From positions 1-44,894 of IMG/VR virus record IMGVR_UViG_3300043449_001385: a stretch of DNA of 44,894 nt, one strand, 5' to 3'. Positions 32,131-41,521 of the stretch are shown in pieces (the stretch's first letter is position 1; every line of letters begins with the position of its first letter). The translations under genes were made by a program, and so were the position numbers. The notes beneath the pieces were generated by a model. The model saw nothing but the letters and a program-made list of their open reading frames with translations. It was not told the DNA's origin and searched no databases. This DNA comes from a virus.

Positions 32131-34101
32131 TTAGCCGATTTTAATCAGGTTGAATGCGCGATCTATCGCTGTATTAGTACCAGCCGCAGCTCTCCACCGA
32201 ACTTCAATCGCCTGACTTCCTGTGACCGTCACAATGGCCTGAGTCGATGCATTGGCATAAGCACCACCACCGATACCGATTGATCTTCCTGATCCATTAG
32301 CCTGGACCCCTGCTGCATAGATGGAGACAAATAATCTTTGAGCGCCGTTCATACTGTTGACCATCGAACCTGAGAAGATAGCTAGATAAGTTCCAGCAGG
32401 AGGAGTCAGGGTCATGTCATTAAGCAAGGTGTCAGTGGTACTTGTCGTTGTAACAGTTGTAATTGCTATCGCTGAGTTATTAGAAATACTAATTCCAGTT
32501 GTAGTTACATTGGATACCCTGCCTTGAGCATCGGTTGTAATAACAGGGATCTGAGTCGATGACCCATGAGTTCCAGAAGTTCCTACATTAGGCATCGAAA
32601 TAGTGCGAGAAGCTGTAAGATCCCCACCACCGCTTAGGCCTGTTCCTGCATTAACGGATATGCTCGAGTGATCCACATGCCGGTTAGCCACATAATTCTG
32701 CAATGAGTTGTGATCGACTCCCGCTGGAATAACTGCTGCTGAAATCGTGTTGGCTGAATCGTTGTAAGTAAAGTCTACAGAGGCTGTATCAGTTAAAGCT
32801 AAGCCAATAGCATCTTGAGCCGCCTCAGTGAAATCGCTAATGGTGGAGCTGGCTTGTGTTCCTGTGTGGTTGGATCGAAGAGTTGCATCGGTATTCGGAA
32901 CATTTCCAAGACCAACATCGCCTTTTGACAGCGATACATCAGAACTTAGAGGATAGCCATTTACCGTCCTGCTTGTAGGAACGTAAGCATTAAGAGCCGT
33001 TGCCCTGACGAATGTACCTGTCCCTGTGCCTGTGTATTCTGAACTCGTGAGATGGAAGTATTGATTAGCCGTTCCACCTTGGAGACCGTTCAAGTCATTG
33101 TGTGATGGGGACAGCGGGGTGTGCAAATGACTATAGTGGTCAGTCCCAGAATGTATGAAATGCAGCGACAAAGAATCAGTAGAAATACCGTACTGTCTAA
33201 ACACCAACTTATCGGTCGGATCACAAGTAAACGCGGGTTGAACGGTCGAAATCGTAAGCAATTCAACGCTAGTATTTGAGAACGATTGGCTAGTGGTAGT
33301 AAATAGTTCGGTTTCGTTGCCGCTAGTATTGCGCTTTAAAATCTTAAACTGCCAACGAGCACTACCGTTGCTGACATAGGTGTAGATATTAAACTCCCAG
33401 ATACCAGCGTCAATCGTGCTCTTTCCAATAGCTGTGTCGGCAATGTAAGCGTGATGCTGGACAGTATTGTTATTGATACTGATAACTTCGTCTTCTTCAG
33501 TGCCAGAATCGGGAGTAAAACTCATCAACTGCGCATATGGGGAAGTCCCTGCACTAGCTTTTGTGAGATAATAAGTCAAAGCTGCGCCTGGGCTGACTGT
33601 TGCTCCCGAGCCATTGACCCAATTGGTCCCGTTGAATTTGAGAATTTGATTTAAAGAAGGGCTGGAAATAACAACATCGCCTAGATCGTCAAGAATCGCA
33701 TCTGATCCAGCCGTAACAAGACCGTGAGAGTCATAAGTGATCTTGGTTTTCGTTCCTGAGCTGATTGATGAGTTAGCGTTTAATTTGAGATCTAAGGCCG
33801 CTTGAGTGGAAGTTGAGATGGGCTTATCTAGGTCGCTTGTATTATCAACATTACCTAACCCAATTTGACTAGCATTAACACTATGGGGGTTATCACTGCG
33901 ATCAGCATGGACTGCAACTAGGGCTTCAACATCATCTTGGTTGAGAGTGCAGTAAGGAAGGTCATTCCAATGATCAAAGCCGTTGCCAATTTTAACTTTA
34001 AATGTATCTATTTCTACCCCAGCTTCACCGCCTGAGAGAATCGGATTGATTAGTACCCATTGAGCAGCGTTACCCCGACGAAGTTGAATTTTATTAGCCA
34101 T
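32131..34101 (-). CDS. Tail fibre protein with MTD-type N-terminus
   Basis: The 656-aa protein starts MANKIQLRRGNAAQWVLINP, then LSGGEAGVEIDTFKVKIGNG, the N-terminal domain of many phage fibres (major tropism determinant type). Fibre repeats follow: IGLGNVDNTSDLDKPIS, VGLGNVPNTDATLRSNHTG, AGTGLSGGGDLTASRTISM. The C-terminal region is beta-rich, with no S74 chaperone. It likely binds the host surface. Its end is followed by about 75 bases before the next small gene. Confidence 0.75.
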   Translation of the reverse strand: MANKIQLRRGNAAQWVLINPILSGGEAGVEIDTFKVKIGNGFDHWNDLPYCTLNQDDVEALVAVHADRSDNPHSVNASQIGLGNVDNTSDLDKPISTSTQAALDLKLNANSSISSGTKTKITYDSHGLVTAGSDAILDDLGDVVISSPSLNQILKFNGTNWVNGSGATVSPGAALTYYLTKASAGTSPYAQLMSFTPDSGTEEDEVISINNNTVQHHAYIADTAIGKSTIDAGIWEFNIYTYVSNGSARWQFKILKRNTSGNETELFTTTSQSFSNTSVELLTISTVQPAFTCDPTDKLVFRQYGISTDSLSLHFIHSGTDHYSHLHTPLSPSHNDLNGLQGGTANQYFHLTSSEYTGTGTGTFVRATALNAYVPTSRTVNGYPLSSDVSLSKGDVGLGNVPNTDATLRSNHTGTQASSTISDFTEAAQDAIGLALTDTASVDFTYNDSANTISAAVIPAGVDHNSLQNYVANRHVDHSSISVNAGTGLSGGGDLTASRTISMPNVGTSGTHGSSTQIPVITTDAQGRVSNVTTTGISISNNSAIAITTVTTTSTTDTLLNDMTLTPPAGTYLAIFSGSMVNSMNGAQRLFVSIYAAGVQANGSGRSIGIGGGAYANASTQAIVTVTGSQAIEVRWRAAAGTNTAIDRAFNLIKIG

Positions 34102-34310
34102 TAGATACCGCCTCCATCAATAGATCCCATCAGGTTGTAAATGCTATCAGGTGTGCCGCCATCTAAATCTCCTAAGGAAAGGAGTGCAGTAGCGATCATA
34201 GTGTCAATGTAAGACTTAGTGCCGGGTTCCTGCGGCGAAGTGGGATCGGGGAGATTTAAAAGTTTTGAAACACCTTCAAAGTCCAAATCGCCTAGCTGTT
34301 TCTTCGCCAC
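34101..34310 (-). CDS. Small protein with fibre docking motif
   Basis: The 69-aa protein starts GDLDFEGVSKLLNLPDPTSPQEPGTKSYIDT, a module almost the same as the start of the next fibre protein (34329-35858). The rest is short and Gly-rich. It may be a truncated fibre, a competitor of the fibre docking domain, or a separately encoded N-terminal module. Confidence 0.6.
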   Translation of the reverse strand: MAKKQLGDLDFEGVSKLLNLPDPTSPQEPGTKSYIDTMIATALLSLGDLDGGTPDSIYNLMGSIDGGGI

Positions 34311-34328
34311 AGGACACCTCTATTTCAA

Positions 34329-35858
34329 TTATCCAGTCACAACGACTCTGAAGCTATTAGTAGCAGGAGCCGAGGCAAATCTCAAAACTACCGAATCAAC
34401 ACTCGCACGCTCAACATCACATTCAATCGTGTCGTAAGGAGATACTGCGCGGAAAACCTGTACCTGAACATCAAAGCTGTTGAGAGAGTGGGTCACTGTA
34501 ATTTCAGAGTTAACTCCATCTCCAATGGTCTCAGCAACTTTCTTAATCCGGTATGCCCAGTTAGCCAGAGTCTCAGGAGTGACAAACTTAGTTCCAACCG
34601 TTCCTGCATTGACTTCACCCTGAGTTGCAATCTCAGCCGTACCAGCAAAGGTAGTCGTTGCATGAGCAGTTGCAGCATCCACGTAGGCTTTATTGGTCGC
34701 ATCAGTCGAAGCAGTCGGAGTAATGACGTTAATGACCTTATGAGATCCAACATCCAAATCAGCACTCATTGCTCTTGAGCCATTAAGCTTCAAGAAGGTC
34801 AAATCCTCTGCTGACCGGGCCGTTGCTTCTGCTGCATCCTGAGTATCTACATAGGACTTCGTAACAGGATCGGCTTCCAAGATATCTAAGCGAGCATCAA
34901 GTGCATTATCCGCTGTTACTCGTGAGGAAGCCTCTGCTGCAACCTGGGTATCCGTATAGGACTTAGCTTCAGTGAGGTTAGCTGCTACAGTCGTAGTCAA
35001 AGCAACAATGGCAGATTCTTCATTCTGAAGGGCAGTTGCAAGCTCGGAGAGAGTATTGAGCATCTCAGGAGCGTTATTGACGAGATCAGCAATCTTCTGA
35101 TCGGTATAAGACTCAGCAGCAGTGAACTTTGTATCCACATAGGTCTTAGTCGTTGGATCAGCTTCAAGAACGCCAAGACGAGCACTCAAACCGGCTTCAG
35201 CAGTCGTAGCGCGTGAGACTTCATTGCTCAGATTGGTGGTCAGCGTGCCTTCCGCGCTAGTGGCTCTTGAGATTTCAGAGTTTAAGCTGTTGGTGATCGC
35301 AGTCTCAGCGCCTTGTGCTCTACTGACTTCAGCACTTAAATCAGCGGTCAGGGTCGATTCAGCCGCCATTGCTCGAGTGGCTTCGGCATCAAGCTGAGAT
35401 TTATTCACTGCATCGGCGGCATCAACACCGTTAGAGAGATTGACTACTTTATGAGAGCCAAGGTCTAAGCTTCCTTCCATTGCCCGAAGGCCGTTGAGTT
35501 TCAGGAAGGTCAAATCTTCATTGGTTCTAGCAGTGGTTTCAGCAGTGAGAGCTGCATCAAGAGCGCCTTCCGCTGCCAAAGCCCGACTCACTTCATTACT
35601 TAAGCTTGTGGAAATAGCAGTGTCGGAACTAGCACGTGCAGCGGATTCAGCGTCAATACTTGCCTGTAATGCAGTGTCAGCGGCCAATCTTGCAGCAGCT
35701 TCAGCGGCCAATGCAGCGGCGTTACTGGAGTTAGCATTCGAGATAGCAGTATCCGTATAGCCTTTAGTCGCCGCTTCCTGTGCAGAGGAAGGATCAGGCA
35801 GGTTGATCACTTTGGAGACATAATTAAAATCTAAGTTTGTTAATACTTGCTTCGACAT
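34329..35858 (-). CDS. Long coiled-coil tail fibre protein
   Basis: The 509-aa protein starts LTNLDFNYVSKVINLPDPSSAQEAATKGY, then runs as a repetitive Ala/Glu coil with units of about 15 residues such as SAEVSRAQGAETAITN. The coil is broken by two KVVNL/KVINV blocks (near 140 and 375) and YVDTK turns. The C-terminal domain (about 400-509) is beta-rich, ending SFRVVVTG. It is a trimeric fibre shaft with a terminal knob. The DNA is correspondingly repetitive. Confidence 0.75.
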   Translation of the reverse strand: MSKQVLTNLDFNYVSKVINLPDPSSAQEAATKGYTDTAISNANSSNAAALAAEAAARLAADTALQASIDAESAARASSDTAISTSLSNEVSRALAAEGALDAALTAETTARTNEDLTFLKLNGLRAMEGSLDLGSHKVVNLSNGVDAADAVNKSQLDAEATRAMAAESTLTADLSAEVSRAQGAETAITNSLNSEISRATSAEGTLTTNLSNEVSRATTAEAGLSARLGVLEADPTTKTYVDTKFTAAESYTDQKIADLVNNAPEMLNTLSELATALQNEESAIVALTTTVAANLTEAKSYTDTQVAAEASSRVTADNALDARLDILEADPVTKSYVDTQDAAEATARSAEDLTFLKLNGSRAMSADLDVGSHKVINVITPTASTDATNKAYVDAATAHATTTFAGTAEIATQGEVNAGTVGTKFVTPETLANWAYRIKKVAETIGDGVNSEITVTHSLNSFDVQVQVFRAVSPYDTIECDVERASVDSVVLRFASAPATNSFRVVVTG

Positions 35859-35875
35859 ATTATTTCCTTTCTAAG

Positions 35876-36214
35876 TTAAATTACGAATCTAGCCATCCCT
35901 CTGATCGGTACTAAGAAGCGGATCTCTGTCACGTTTGCATTGATATGAAAAATCTCGGCTTCAACATCATTCCCATCGTGATCAATGACCTGGACGAGTG
36001 GGTAGTCTCCGAGGTTGTGAAATACGTTCCAGATATTTGAGGGTACTGGCTGGGTGTAGGTAAAACTTGTGACTGGCAGGGTGAATAGACCCTCAACAGC
36101 TCCAAACTCATCTTTCTTTCTTGGGTTTCCATCAGGTCCGATGAAAAAAGTCACCTTACCAGTAGTAGGTGTTGGGATATCTGAGGCGTTCTTTTTCTTT
36201 AGAATGATTGCCAT
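35876..36214 (-). CDS. Fibre-related protein
   Basis: The 112-aa protein has GKVTFFIGPDGNPRKKDEFG and a C-terminal NVFHNLGDYPLVQVIDHDGNDVEAEI. I recognise the latter as a fibre-tip type motif in phage appendage proteins. It follows the capsid genes and precedes the long coiled-coil fibre. Confidence 0.6.
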   Translation of the reverse strand: MAIILKKKNASDIPTPTTGKVTFFIGPDGNPRKKDEFGAVEGLFTLPVTSFTYTQPVPSNIWNVFHNLGDYPLVQVIDHDGNDVEAEIFHINANVTEIRFLVPIRGMARFVI

Positions 36215-36215
36215 C

Positions 36216-36542
36216 TCACACCTCGACTAGAGCGCCGTTAACTTCCATTAAGCCTTCAACATCAATATCCAAGTGCTTTAGTGCCTGTTTGTTCTCGTTG
36301 ACTGTGAAAAGCACGCCATCAGGGATAAAGAAAGGAGTCGTACTATCCTGTTGCTGCACGTAGGAGTTCAGTGTGGTGTTGACGATGGAGTTGATCATCG
36401 CCGTATTACCGACTGGATGCGGGACACTAAAGGAGTCAGTTAGGTAGGTCTCAGCGTTTCCACCGCTTTGAACATAATAAAATGCATTAGGCTCTAAGCT
36501 TGGAGGGAGTGCTGATACTTTGAAGAACCTTACTGTTGCCAT
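36216..36542 (-). CDS. Fibre-related protein
   Basis: The 108-aa protein starts RFFKVSALPPSLEPNAFYYV, a pattern often at the N-terminus of small fibre or appendage proteins, and then has a beta-rich region. It lies in the row of appendage genes after the capsid gene. Confidence 0.6.
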   Translation of the reverse strand: MATVRFFKVSALPPSLEPNAFYYVQSGGNAETYLTDSFSVPHPVGNTAMINSIVNTTLNSYVQQQDSTTPFFIPDGVLFTVNENKQALKHLDIDVEGLMEVNGALVEV

Positions 36543-36552
36543 TGATCCCTAT

Positions 36553-36762
36553 TCACCACGTTACTTGTGCCCATTGAACTGCATCGGAAACTTTAAGGTC
36601 GATCTCACCAGTCTCCACATTCGGAGTGATTTCAATCGAAGAGTCACTTGAGGTCAGGCCAATTGCTTCACCGGGGGCAGAGACTTCCGTTTCCCCTACT
36701 TTAAGGCCCGTAAGAGGCTGACCTAAGATCGTTACTGACTTTTTCTTCAGATAAGTCGTCAT
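36553..36762 (-). CDS. Small protein downstream of capsid
   Basis: The 69-aa product is beta-rich (KSVTILGQPLTGLKVG, SSIEITPNVETGEIDLKVS). It could be a decoration or appendage protein. No strong SD is visible right before its start; the 52-bp gap from the capsid stop instead holds a long-loop inverted repeat. Confidence 0.55.
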   Translation of the reverse strand: MTTYLKKKSVTILGQPLTGLKVGETEVSAPGEAIGLTSSDSSIEITPNVETGEIDLKVSDAVQWAQVTW

Positions 36763-36782
36763 AGAGTTTAAATGAGGGAGAG

Positions 36783-36821
36783 AGCCTAAACCCCCTCCCC
36801 CAAAATGAGACTAATTAGGCT
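36783..36821. repeat. Inverted repeat at the end of the capsid gene
   Basis: AGCCTAA (36783-36789) and TTAGGCT (36815-36821) are perfect 7-bp arms around a 25-base loop. In the late transcript (minus strand) the loop is G-rich. It spans the capsid stop codon. It may modulate readthrough into the appendage genes or protect the capsid message. Confidence 0.4.
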
Positions 36822-38041
36822 GGAACGTTGTAGATAACGCCATTACCACCAGGGATAACAGCCAAGTCACCATACAAGCGATAGTCACAGATATGAACGT
36901 AACCACCGTTAGCACCAGCGACGCGCTCAGTGAAAAACTCCAAGCCATCTGGGTTCTTGATGCGCTCGATGAACTTGTCCGAGTAGAACTTATGCTTAGA
37001 CCAGTCCATGATGTAGATGAGGTCAGTCGGCATGTCGCGAACGCCAACAATCGAGAATTCCCCGCCTTCTGGCCCGAGCAGAGTGATCTTGCGGAAGCCG
37101 TAACCAGCCGTTTTATCCGCAACAGCAAACCGACGAGAACCTTCAAGCTGAGGAATGATTTTCGCGAAGTGCTTCAAGTTCATGACCATCTCAGTGGGAT
37201 TGCCTTCACCGACAAAGAGAGTGTCCATGTAGAACTCAAATGCTTTTTCCAGGAACTTCGTAGGAGACATGGAGCTGCCATCATAACGAGCGGCCTGGAG
37301 AACCGAAGCATCAGCCTTATTAAGAGTGAACCAAGTGTCTGATCCACCCAAAGAAGTCGGAAGAAGCTGCTTTCTGAGAGAGGTGAAGCCAGCAGTCAAA
37401 GCACCAGGGAGATAAACCTTAGCGCCTTCTTCCCATTTCATTGCTGTCAGGTTGATGTAATCCGTTCCACCGCGAGTAGCCACAATGCGAGCTTTCTTCA
37501 AGGGCTTATCAATGGACTTCACGTAGCCGGTTACAGCAGCTTGGGTCAGAGACTTGATTGCGACCTTCTCGCCCAGAGTCAGGAGAGTCGGAACGTCAAC
37601 AGTGATCGTACCATCAGCAGCACCGTCACCAGCGAAAGAGCAGATAGCTCCATCAGCCAAGAGCATCACATTCAAACGCTCCGACATACGGGTAACGAAC
37701 TTCTCCACCTTGTCGGGAATGATTTTCAAGAAGGATTTCTTCAGATCACCGTGGCGCTCGAGGTCGCGTTGGTCAAATTTCTGAGAAGCAATGAACTCAG
37801 CCTGAGTCGTCATCTTGCCTTTCAGATAAGTGGCATTGGAGATATCCGCAGAGGCTACAAGACCTTCAAAACCCATGCTCGAAGCTTCACCAGCCTCAAC
37901 AGGGAGAGGGATCTCACCGCCAACCCAGGACTTATCCATCGAGATTTTATCAACATAGTAGGAACGTTTTTTGATCTCAGCCTCAATCATGTCCACAGCG
38001 TTGTAGACTTTGAGGAGATCGTTAAAATTAGTTTTCAGCAT
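36815..38041 (-). CDS. Major capsid protein
   Basis: The 408-aa protein lies directly after the scaffold and resembles N4-gp56/HK97-fold coat proteins: an N-terminal helix (NDLLKVYNAVDMIEAEIKK), SWVGGEIPLPVEAGEASSMG, then MTTQAEFIASQKFDQRDLERHG. The C-terminal part includes EGGEFSIVGVRDMPTDLIYIMDW, typical of this family. It forms the icosahedral shell around the scaffold. The order portal, scaffold, capsid supports the call. Confidence 0.8.
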   Translation of the reverse strand: MLKTNFNDLLKVYNAVDMIEAEIKKRSYYVDKISMDKSWVGGEIPLPVEAGEASSMGFEGLVASADISNATYLKGKMTTQAEFIASQKFDQRDLERHGDLKKSFLKIIPDKVEKFVTRMSERLNVMLLADGAICSFAGDGAADGTITVDVPTLLTLGEKVAIKSLTQAAVTGYVKSIDKPLKKARIVATRGGTDYINLTAMKWEEGAKVYLPGALTAGFTSLRKQLLPTSLGGSDTWFTLNKADASVLQAARYDGSSMSPTKFLEKAFEFYMDTLFVGEGNPTEMVMNLKHFAKIIPQLEGSRRFAVADKTAGYGFRKITLLGPEGGEFSIVGVRDMPTDLIYIMDWSKHKFYSDKFIERIKNPDGLEFFTERVAGANGGYVHICDYRLYGDLAVIPGGNGVIYNVPA

Positions 38042-38066
38042 TTAACACTCCAAAAAAGTTTAAGAG

Positions 38067-38990
38067 TTAATCCATTTCCTGAGACAATTTTTTAAGATCA
38101 TCCAGGGACCGAATTTGTCTCGCTGTTGGGCTGGTTGACCTACCAGTAACATTTGGGATCACCGGAGCTTGCGATTGGCTCTGTGTTTTCGTCGGAACTG
38201 TTGTCGCTGGGCCTTGCGATGCCAAAAATGGCTTGTACCGATTCAACACTTCATTGATTGCTTCTTCAGGGGACATGTCCTTCCCCGTCGAATTGAAAAC
38301 ATATTGAGCAGTCCTGATAACCTCACCCCTGAAGCTACCCGGCTGACCAACCTTTGACTCGTAAGCCTCAACCATTGCCTTGATATCTGGCCTACTTAAA
38401 TTTTGATCTAGTTCAAACGCACGCTGCTGACTCTGAATGGCCTCGAGTTGTGCTTGAGTTTGCCGATACTGCTCGGTCATCAGAATTTCGTTGCGTCTAC
38501 GTTCAGTGAGTTCGTTGTGGGCTTGGAGCTTCATCGGATCTTCTGCAATTTGAAGCTTCTTTAATGCCCATTTGAAAATCTGATCTTCCTTCGCACCAAT
38601 TCCGTGAAAGAAGTTGTCAAAGTCCTCTTTATCTAAGAACTGACCTAAGCGATTAACGTTCTGATAGAGAGTGTCGTACTTGGATCTGAAGCCTGATAAC
38701 TCTTCTTGAGTTTTATTGTACTTAGACTTCATCGGCTCAAGCGCATAGGCCTTAGTGTAGAGGTCGCGAATCTTCTCTTCAGTGTCCTTATCCTTGATGA
38801 CCGGACGGATATACTCGTCAAACTCCGCATCTTTCAGGTCGTAGCTCTTAAACTTAAAATTAGGCTGGTAGGCTTGTGCTTCTGGAGTGGCCTGAGTCGT
38901 AGCTTGGGAAGTGATCTCAGCTTGTGGTGCCTCAGGTGAAGCAGTTTCAGTTGTCGTACTCTCAGTAGTTGTAACTTCTAACTCATCCAT
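38067..38990 (-). CDS. Scaffolding protein
   Basis: The 307-aa acidic protein has a Thr/Ser/Glu-rich unstructured N-terminus (residues 1-45), a helical middle with coils (EYIRPVIKDKDTEEKIRDLY, MTEQYRQTQAQLEAIQSQQ) and a C-terminal helix (SPTARQIRSLDDLKKLS) that could touch the coat. Its position between portal and capsid and its composition match phage scaffolds. It overlaps the portal stop by eight bases. Confidence 0.75.
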   Translation of the reverse strand: MDELEVTTTESTTTETASPEAPQAEITSQATTQATPEAQAYQPNFKFKSYDLKDAEFDEYIRPVIKDKDTEEKIRDLYTKAYALEPMKSKYNKTQEELSGFRSKYDTLYQNVNRLGQFLDKEDFDNFFHGIGAKEDQIFKWALKKLQIAEDPMKLQAHNELTERRRNEILMTEQYRQTQAQLEAIQSQQRAFELDQNLSRPDIKAMVEAYESKVGQPGSFRGEVIRTAQYVFNSTGKDMSPEEAINEVLNRYKPFLASQGPATTVPTKTQSQSQAPVIPNVTGRSTSPTARQIRSLDDLKKLSQEMD

Positions 38991-41190
38991 TTGGTGTCAC
39001 CCCTCCATAGGTGTTGCGTGCAATGCTATTTAACTGCTCATTCGTAATGTTCTGAACGTCAGGACTCATTTGCTGCTGAGATTGTTGACCACCAGTTGCA
39101 CCCATCATTCCAGCCATGTCAGCGAGAGCCTGTTGATTCATGTTTTCCAAGGTCTGAAGAGAATGGCCTTGGTTCTCAAGAGCTTTAATCAGCCAAAGAA
39201 CTGCATCGTAGGGAAGGCGTGCGCGTCTGAGTTTTCCATTGGGATCTGAGCCTGGAACGTACATGTCCACGCCAACTAAGAGACCGCCAGCAGGGATATA
39301 CTCATTTTTAGCCGCGATGATCTTTTGTTGCTGCTCGGCTTGCATTTGCTCGTGCTGTTGAATTCTCTGATCGTACATTTGCTGCACTTGGGGAGGCAGA
39401 AACTCAAAATCACTCTTTCTCTTACGTGCAATAAACGCTTGAATGAATTTCGCATGATCATCAGTCGGGTGTGCTGGTCTCCATTTGCCGCGATCAAGCG
39501 ATAGAATCTCGTTTTTGATGGAGTCGTAATTGAGTGCAAGCCCACCGAAGGATTCTTCATCGTTCAGAAAAGGCATAGACCTTAGGACGCGACCGATATC
39601 TTCCTTATCAAGCTGCTTGCCTACGTATTGAAGTACAGCCTGACTCATGAGAGCCTTACCCATCACCGATTCAACATCCTCGACCTGCTCAATGAGCTTA
39701 ATCTGAGTGGAGAGATCATCGGTGGACTTGAATTCTGCGATATTGATTCGCTCAGTGCGGCCAACAGCAGAGACCAAAGCTTCTTCAGGTAGGTAAATCT
39801 TGGCAAGCTCGAGAGCCGTTTCAGCCATGCGAACCAAAAAGCCCTCAAACTTTTCAGCATAAAGAGAGTAGCGTTTCTTGTTTCGCAAAGACTGATAAAC
39901 CATCGACCAAGGATCGGATTGCTGAGCGGCCTTTTCTTCACGGTCGATATCGAGATTTGCTGCTTCATACATCGACTTGGCAATAGCTTCGACGTAAGCA
40001 AGATATCGTGCATCGTTGTTAGTTTGAACGATCTTAGGCTCAAGCCCTGTGTACTGATAACCTCTAAAGCCTGGAAGATTGCTTCCAACCGTGAACTTCG
40101 TACCAGCCTGATAGATGATCTTATCGGAACCTAAAAGCTGATCTGTCGCAATTTGAGAAATGCAGCGGTTAAGTTCCACCTGCATGGGTCTAAGCTGCTT
40201 GATGATGGATCGTGCGCGTGCAGAGGTAGGAACAGAGTCGTAACCCACATAAACGAGCGGGAAGATCACTTTTCCTGATGCCGATTTCGGGAGTTCGCCT
40301 TCCCAGAGTTTCACGCTATCGGTGTAAATGGCCCAGTATCCATTCGGGAGATCAGCGCAAGGGCGGCAATAGATCTTTTTAAGCAGGACTTCCTTGTTAT
40401 TGCTCGAGCGATAGTTGCCAGTCTGACCGTCAAAGATGAGAAACGTGTTCTTCCCACTCTCAACAATCTTGGATTTGATCTCAGCTTTTTGACCTTCATC
40501 GAGGTTAGGATCAGTCTCCACCATGCGCTTGAGATCACTAATGGCTACCATCTCGCGAATGATGAAATGCTTACTCTCGTCTAGGCTTTTGGCTTCACTA
40601 GCTCTCAGGATGTTGAATGCGAAGTGGCGCTTAAAGAGAATGTCTCCTGTAAACCCACCATCTTCCATCATCGGTTGACCGCTTAAAGGATCAAACACCG
40701 GCTGTCCTAGCTCATTAAGTACAGGCTTAGGGGGTAACTGCGTACCGGCTGTAGGGTCAAAGAGGATCTCACTCCAAGTCTCACCGATATTGACGAAGTC
40801 CTCGCAATGCTCCCAGCGCCTAGACTTTAAGCGATGCCTATGATCAAGATCAGAATAGACTGCTTGATTAAGCTCTGCTGCTTTTTGGTCTTGAAGCTCA
40901 GCACCGTTCTTAGGGTAAACCTTTACATTCGGCGCATAGGTCATGATCCCGTTAACGATCTGCTTGGTGATGCGCTGGATGTAGTTAATGGAGATTTTGA
41001 GCTTCAGCTCTGATGATAGTTGTTTTGAATCCCTGATGCGATTGAAGTAGTTGGAGTTGGATTTGAGAAAGTGATCGCCAGAGACTAATAGAACATTACT
41101 TCGATATTCGGAATAGAGAGCCTGATCAGTTGTTTCGCCTTCGGAGTAAAGCTTGTTTAAGTCATCTAACGTGAGAGACTTACTGAGCAT
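38983..41190 (-). CDS. Portal protein
   Basis: The 735-aa protein resembles P22-type portals: ELKLKISINYIQRITKQIVNGIMTYAP near the N-terminus, a HCEDFVNIGETWSEILFDPTAG segment, then PTSARARSIIKQLRPMQVELNRCIS and YRSNNKEVLLKKIYCRPC. The C-terminus is Gln/Met-rich (QMQAEQQQK, then MAGMMGATGGQQSQQQM), perhaps an internal barrel. It forms the dodecameric DNA gate. It lies after the terminase genes. Confidence 0.85.
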   Translation of the reverse strand: MLSKSLTLDDLNKLYSEGETTDQALYSEYRSNVLLVSGDHFLKSNSNYFNRIRDSKQLSSELKLKISINYIQRITKQIVNGIMTYAPNVKVYPKNGAELQDQKAAELNQAVYSDLDHRHRLKSRRWEHCEDFVNIGETWSEILFDPTAGTQLPPKPVLNELGQPVFDPLSGQPMMEDGGFTGDILFKRHFAFNILRASEAKSLDESKHFIIREMVAISDLKRMVETDPNLDEGQKAEIKSKIVESGKNTFLIFDGQTGNYRSSNNKEVLLKKIYCRPCADLPNGYWAIYTDSVKLWEGELPKSASGKVIFPLVYVGYDSVPTSARARSIIKQLRPMQVELNRCISQIATDQLLGSDKIIYQAGTKFTVGSNLPGFRGYQYTGLEPKIVQTNNDARYLAYVEAIAKSMYEAANLDIDREEKAAQQSDPWSMVYQSLRNKKRYSLYAEKFEGFLVRMAETALELAKIYLPEEALVSAVGRTERINIAEFKSTDDLSTQIKLIEQVEDVESVMGKALMSQAVLQYVGKQLDKEDIGRVLRSMPFLNDEESFGGLALNYDSIKNEILSLDRGKWRPAHPTDDHAKFIQAFIARKRKSDFEFLPPQVQQMYDQRIQQHEQMQAEQQQKIIAAKNEYIPAGGLLVGVDMYVPGSDPNGKLRRARLPYDAVLWLIKALENQGHSLQTLENMNQQALADMAGMMGATGGQQSQQQMSPDVQNITNEQLNSIARNTYGGVTPNG

Positions 41191-41521
41191 AGCTTTCGTG
41201 CCCTTCCTTGAGGTCGCCTTCCATGATTAGACGCTCGTACTCGGCAGGGTCAGTCAAAAGCATGGTGGAGAGTTGTTCGGATTTGGATTGAATCTCCGCT
41301 GACTCAAAGGCTTTATCTTCTTCCTCTTGGATTGCATCAGCATGAGCCGGAATGGGGATAAATTTGGATGAGGGCGCGGTCATGGCTTGAGGCTCGCTAC
41401 TGAACTCGACCTTCAGGTTAGCGTATTCGAGTTTACTAACTCTTGAAGCAGTGCAAGCCTTCAAAATGTCGCAGATTTCTATGGAAGAAAGACCAACATC
41501 CCTCATGTTATTAAAGGTCAA
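41180..41521 (-). CDS. Small protein between terminase and portal
   Basis: The 113-aa product starts MTFNNMRDVGLSSIEICDILKACTASRVSKLEYANLKVEF and is acidic toward the end. It overlaps the terminase stop and the portal start by about ten bases each. It may be a packaging or portal accessory protein; I know no family. Confidence 0.6.
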   Translation of the reverse strand: MTFNNMRDVGLSSIEICDILKACTASRVSKLEYANLKVEFSSEPQAMTAPSSKFIPIPAHADAIQEEEDKAFESAEIQSKSEQLSTMLLTDPAEYERLIMEGDLKEGHESYAQ

